34,108 nucleotides of DNA from JAAYLC01 sp035654795 (lineage in GTDB: Bacteria > Bacteroidota > Bacteroidia > Flavobacteriales > Flavobacteriaceae), in contig DASRWC010000063.1 in NCBI GenBank assembly GCA_035654795.1, positions 1-34,108 on the forward strand, written 5' to 3'. Of the stretch, positions 31,642 to 34,108 are shown one piece after another. The notes under the pieces are model-generated. The model was not told where the DNA came from. It saw nothing but the letters and a program-made list of their open reading frames with translations, and searched no databases. How positions within the stretch are numbered: the first letter of the stretch is position 1; each line of letters starts with the position of its first letter. Both the position numbers and the translations under genes were made by a program.

Positions 31642-32505
31642 TTATTTTACGAGAACGCGGAACGATTTTTCTGCACCTTCCACAGTAACCTTTGCAATGT
31701 AAACACCTGATTGGAATTGTAACAATTCTATTGAGGCCGAGTTACCTGATAATGCTTGGTTGTGAACTTTTTGACCTAAGGCATTATACAGTTCAAATGA
31801 GCTAAAATTGTTATCCGCTTTTAGATGTAAAGTATTATTAACCGTATATTGTTTAAAGCCATCAAAAGCCATTTGATCAACACCAAGAACTCCTGCTGTA
31901 ACTTTGAAGTCATCCACCTGGAAGCCCCACTGGTCGTTGGCCACGTGGTTAATTGCGATATAAACTGTTTGACCGGCATAATTATCCAAATCAAATGTAA
32001 ATTCTTCCCAATCTGAATCAGGAACTAAATTTTGATCAATAAAAGTGAAGCTATTCACATCTGTTCCTGAAGTAGAAATTCCTACGTTAAATTTCTCATC
32101 TCCGTATTGTGGGTCTGTGGCTTTTGCCCAAAATGAAAGAAGATTTTGAGACGTGCCCAAAGTTATGGCAGGTGAAATCATCCAATCATTATTGGGAGCA
32201 TTTACTGCTGCAAAAGAGGTCATACATTTGTCACCACTATATGCTTCCCATCCCGATCCGGGAGAAAGTGCAGGTTGAGTTTCCCAACTATTGAATACCA
32301 TAAAAGCCATAGGTTGATAAGCATTAGGCCATTGAATTCCTTGCATACCATAGGTATTGGAACCGTCAACGTCTGTCAAAGTCCAGTCTCCCACGTCGCT
32401 AATTGCAAAATCATCATAAGACTCAAAGTCATCTTCAAAAAGAACATGTTGTGCCTGAACCGCATAAGCAGCAAAAAATGCTGCCAATAAAGTAATTTTT
32501 CTCAT
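31642..32505 (-). CDS. Secreted choice-of-anchor J protein with T9SS type A sorting domain
   Basis: A 287-residue exported protein. The signal peptide is MRKITLLAAFFAAYAVQA. The body (about 22-205) is a jelly-roll of the choice-of-anchor J / cleaved-adhesin type: FEDDFESYDDFAI at the start, a NDWMISPAITLG strand and DQWGFQVDDFKV at the end. Such domains bind carbohydrates or act in adhesion. The last 75 residues form a type A sorting domain: YNALGQKVHN, then SGVYIAKVTVEGAEKSFRVLVK. That domain directs export through the type IX system and surface attachment, matching the gld genes at 12765-14693. It has no catalytic domain, so adhesion or matrix binding is the best guess. Confidence 0.92.
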   Translation of the reverse strand: MRKITLLAAFFAAYAVQAQHVLFEDDFESYDDFAISDVGDWTLTDVDGSNTYGMQGIQWPNAYQPMAFMVFNSWETQPALSPGSGWEAYSGDKCMTSFAAVNAPNNDWMISPAITLGTSQNLLSFWAKATDPQYGDEKFNVGISTSGTDVNSFTFIDQNLVPDSDWEEFTFDLDNYAGQTVYIAINHVANDQWGFQVDDFKVTAGVLGVDQMAFDGFKQYTVNNTLHLKADNNFSSFELYNALGQKVHNQALSGNSASIELLQFQSGVYIAKVTVEGAEKSFRVLVK

Positions 32506-32593
32506 GATTTAATTATTTAAATTGAGTTGCAATATAGTTTAATTTTTGGATAATTTAATATGAAAGGCAAAACTCATGCTAAAACAATGAAAA

Positions 32594-34108
32594 TTATAAT
32601 CCATACTTCACCACAAACATCACAATGCGTGGCATCACTATATAACGGGAAGTAATGTTAAATTGATCACTAAAACTATCATTGTTAAGCGATTTTGTGT
32701 CTAAAATATTTGTTGCGCGAACGGAAAACTCCCACGGATTGTCCTTTTTCTGATAATACAACTTTGCATTCAGGAACGAATAGTTGTTTCTGATGGTTTT
32801 CTTGTCATTTGTGTAATCGTAATATTCCCAATCGGAAACGAATTCAAAATTTTTCAGGAATTTGATATTGACATTTGCAAAAGGTCTATGCGTGTAAAAA
32901 GTTTGTTCAATTCCGCCGTTGTCGTAATCGTTTTTCATCAAGCGGTAACCAATTTCGAAATTTGGCCATTGTCTGAAATGACTCTGAAAGCTTGCACTGT
33001 AATTCTGCATCAGACTTTGACTTTCAGAAATGGTTGTATTGACGATGTTATTTGTTTTACTGAACATTACCGAGGCATTGGTTTTAAATTCAATCCGTTT
33101 CACTCGTTTACTGAAACTTCCCATTGCCGAAAAACTCTCATCAGGGAAACTGCTGTCAAAATTCATCGGTTGACTGACTTGATTGATCCCGACTAACAGG
33201 GTATTCGTCTTCACCGATTTTATACGCTTTGTGTAATTCAGGTTGCCGGCAATATTGGTGTAGTTAAACAGATTAAAGTTGAAGTAGCTCAAATTATAAG
33301 AATGCGACAAGGAATTTTCAAGTTCCCGATTTCCTTTATAAAGACGGTTGTAATTATTGAAAACGAAGGCTTCGGCATAATTGTTCACATCCGAATATTC
33401 CGAAGTGATGGCGTATCGAAAACGCAAGTTTTCACTTTTCTTGATGTCAAAAACCACATCCAGTTCCGGATGAAGTCGCCAGTCATTTTGTGAAGAATAT
33501 ATTCCGAGTTGTGAATTTCGTAAATGGTAATTATGCAAGGTTACTCCCGGTGTGAGCGTAAACTTTCCTTTTTTGACTTTGTAAAACAGTCCGAGATAAG
33601 CATCCAAAAAGGTATAGGAAACGTCATTATAAAAATCGGCATCATCAAAAGTATTTCGGCTTCCAATGTCCAATATTTGGAAGATTCCTGAATTAAACTT
33701 TTGATTGCTGACGGTTGTTCCGACCGAGAAATTTAGATTACTCATTTTGTTCAGAATGTAATAATGGTCGATTTTCGCGTCCAATTTGTGGCTTTTTACG
33801 CGCTTTGTCTGATTGATGTCATAGCGCTCCGCCGGCATTAACGGGTCAAAGGTGTCCGCATTTGAGTTCCATGGGTTATCCGGATCAATGCTTGTGAATA
33901 CACCACGGAACGGGATGGAATCCTGAATAGCACGATAAAAGGGATCTTCATCCTGATACAGGTGCTGTGCATATATGGCAAATATGTTTTTCTCGTTCAG
34001 CGTATAATATGCGTTCGCATTTTGGTTGATGGAAAATGGCGCGTTTTTCTTTTTTTCGGAAATGTCGTTTTGGTTTCCCATAACCATTGAAAGCGTCACG
34101 TCATCCTG
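32594..34108 (-). CDS. TonB-dependent receptor, C-terminal barrel part (5' end outside the window)
   Basis: 505 codons of an open frame that enters from the right edge and ends at 32594. The sequence is a long series of amphipathic beta strands ending in Tyr, Phe or Asn, with turn motifs such as NLNFSVGTTVSNQKF, NWRLHPELD-like segments and a C-terminal strand ending VMFVVKYGL. This is the 22-strand barrel of an outer-membrane TonB-dependent receptor, of the Bacteroidetes kind with a carboxypeptidase-like domain and plug at the missing N-terminus. The ligand is unknown. The T9SS cargo gene lies 88 bases downstream in the same direction, so surface binding and uptake could be linked. Confidence 0.85.
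   Translation of the reverse strand, partial: QDDVTLSMVMGNQNDISEKKKNAPFSINQNANAYYTLNEKNIFAIYAQHLYQDEDPFYRAIQDSIPFRGVFTSIDPDNPWNSNADTFDPLMPAERYDINQTKRVKSHKLDAKIDHYYILNKMSNLNFSVGTTVSNQKFNSGIFQILDIGSRNTFDDADFYNDVSYTFLDAYLGLFYKVKKGKFTLTPGVTLHNYHLRNSQLGIYSSQNDWRLHPELDVVFDIKKSENLRFRYAITSEYSDVNNYAEAFVFNNYNRLYKGNRELENSLSHSYNLSYFNFNLFNYTNIAGNLNYTKRIKSVKTNTLLVGINQVSQPMNFDSSFPDESFSAMGSFSKRVKRIEFKTNASVMFSKTNNIVNTTISESQSLMQNYSASFQSHFRQWPNFEIGYRLMKNDYDNGGIEQTFYTHRPFANVNIKFLKNFEFVSDWEYYDYTNDKKTIRNNYSFLNAKLYYQKKDNPWEFSVRATNILDTKSLNNDSFSDQFNITSRYIVMPRIVMFVVKYGL

Noticed and set aside
1..34108. CRISPR arrays, insertion sequences, integrases, toxin-antitoxin pairs, tRNA or rRNA genes
   Set aside because: I looked for regular direct repeats, transposase or integrase motifs and cloverleaf-like sequences and saw none; gene content is core-genome-like.

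Overview
The window comes from the chromosome of a gliding-type Bacteroidetes bacterium, most likely a member of the Flavobacteriales. The evidence is the gene order mutY-ssb-gldE-gldD (gliding motility lipoprotein GldD and its membrane partner GldE), a protein with a C-terminal type IX secretion (T9SS) sorting domain, DUF4199 and DUF4230 proteins, a SusC-like TonB-dependent receptor, start codons preceded by A-rich leaders rather than Shine-Dalgarno sequences, and many promoters that fit the Bacteroidetes pattern TTG-N18-21-TAnnTTTG. I found no tRNA, rRNA, CRISPR array, insertion sequence or phage module. This is mainly core-genome sequence, densely packed, and no gap between genes is longer than 300 bases.

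Layout. Positions 1-7591 (all minus strand) hold three phenylacetate-catabolism genes, paaZ (cut by the left edge), paaJ and paaI, interleaved with an FMN-binding glutamate-synthase-like protein, a YpfJ-type zinc metallopeptidase and a small four-helix membrane protein. At 7730-8376 lies the ribosomal protein pair rplU-rpmA. At 9251-12661 is a plus-strand tandem of two periplasmic M16 peptidases, one with the zinc site and one with the substrate-binding Arg/Tyr pair. Positions 12765-16332 carry gldD, gldE, ssb and mutY. Positions 16462-19162 carry an HU-like protein, a 30-residue very basic protein easily missed by gene callers, ribonuclease G and RecX. Positions 19164-24490 hold a small outer-membrane barrel protein, a JmjC-like cupin, a prolyl oligopeptidase lipoprotein, a DoxX protein and asd. 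Positions 24614-28668 hold mscL, alr and tdk (minus strand) diverging from an acidic unknown protein and rsmI (plus strand). Positions 28935-34108 hold a second short SSB, a TetR regulator, DUF4230 and YczE-like proteins, a T9SS cargo protein and the 3' part of a TonB-dependent receptor.

How the genes fit together. PaaZ opens the oxepin-CoA ring and oxidises the resulting aldehyde. PaaJ cleaves the 3-oxoacyl-CoA products. PaaI is a salvage thioesterase that frees CoA from stalled intermediates. GldD and GldE support the gliding/T9SS machinery that would export the cargo protein at 31642-32505. MutY, the two SSBs, RecX and Tdk are DNA-maintenance functions, while Alr, Asd and MscL concern cell-wall precursor supply and osmotic safety.

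I did not find an obviously new multi-gene system. The observations most worth following up are the 30-residue basic protein between HU and ribonuclease G, the conserved-looking unknown protein in front of rsmI, the extra C-terminal domain on PaaZ, and the divided active site of the M16 pair.
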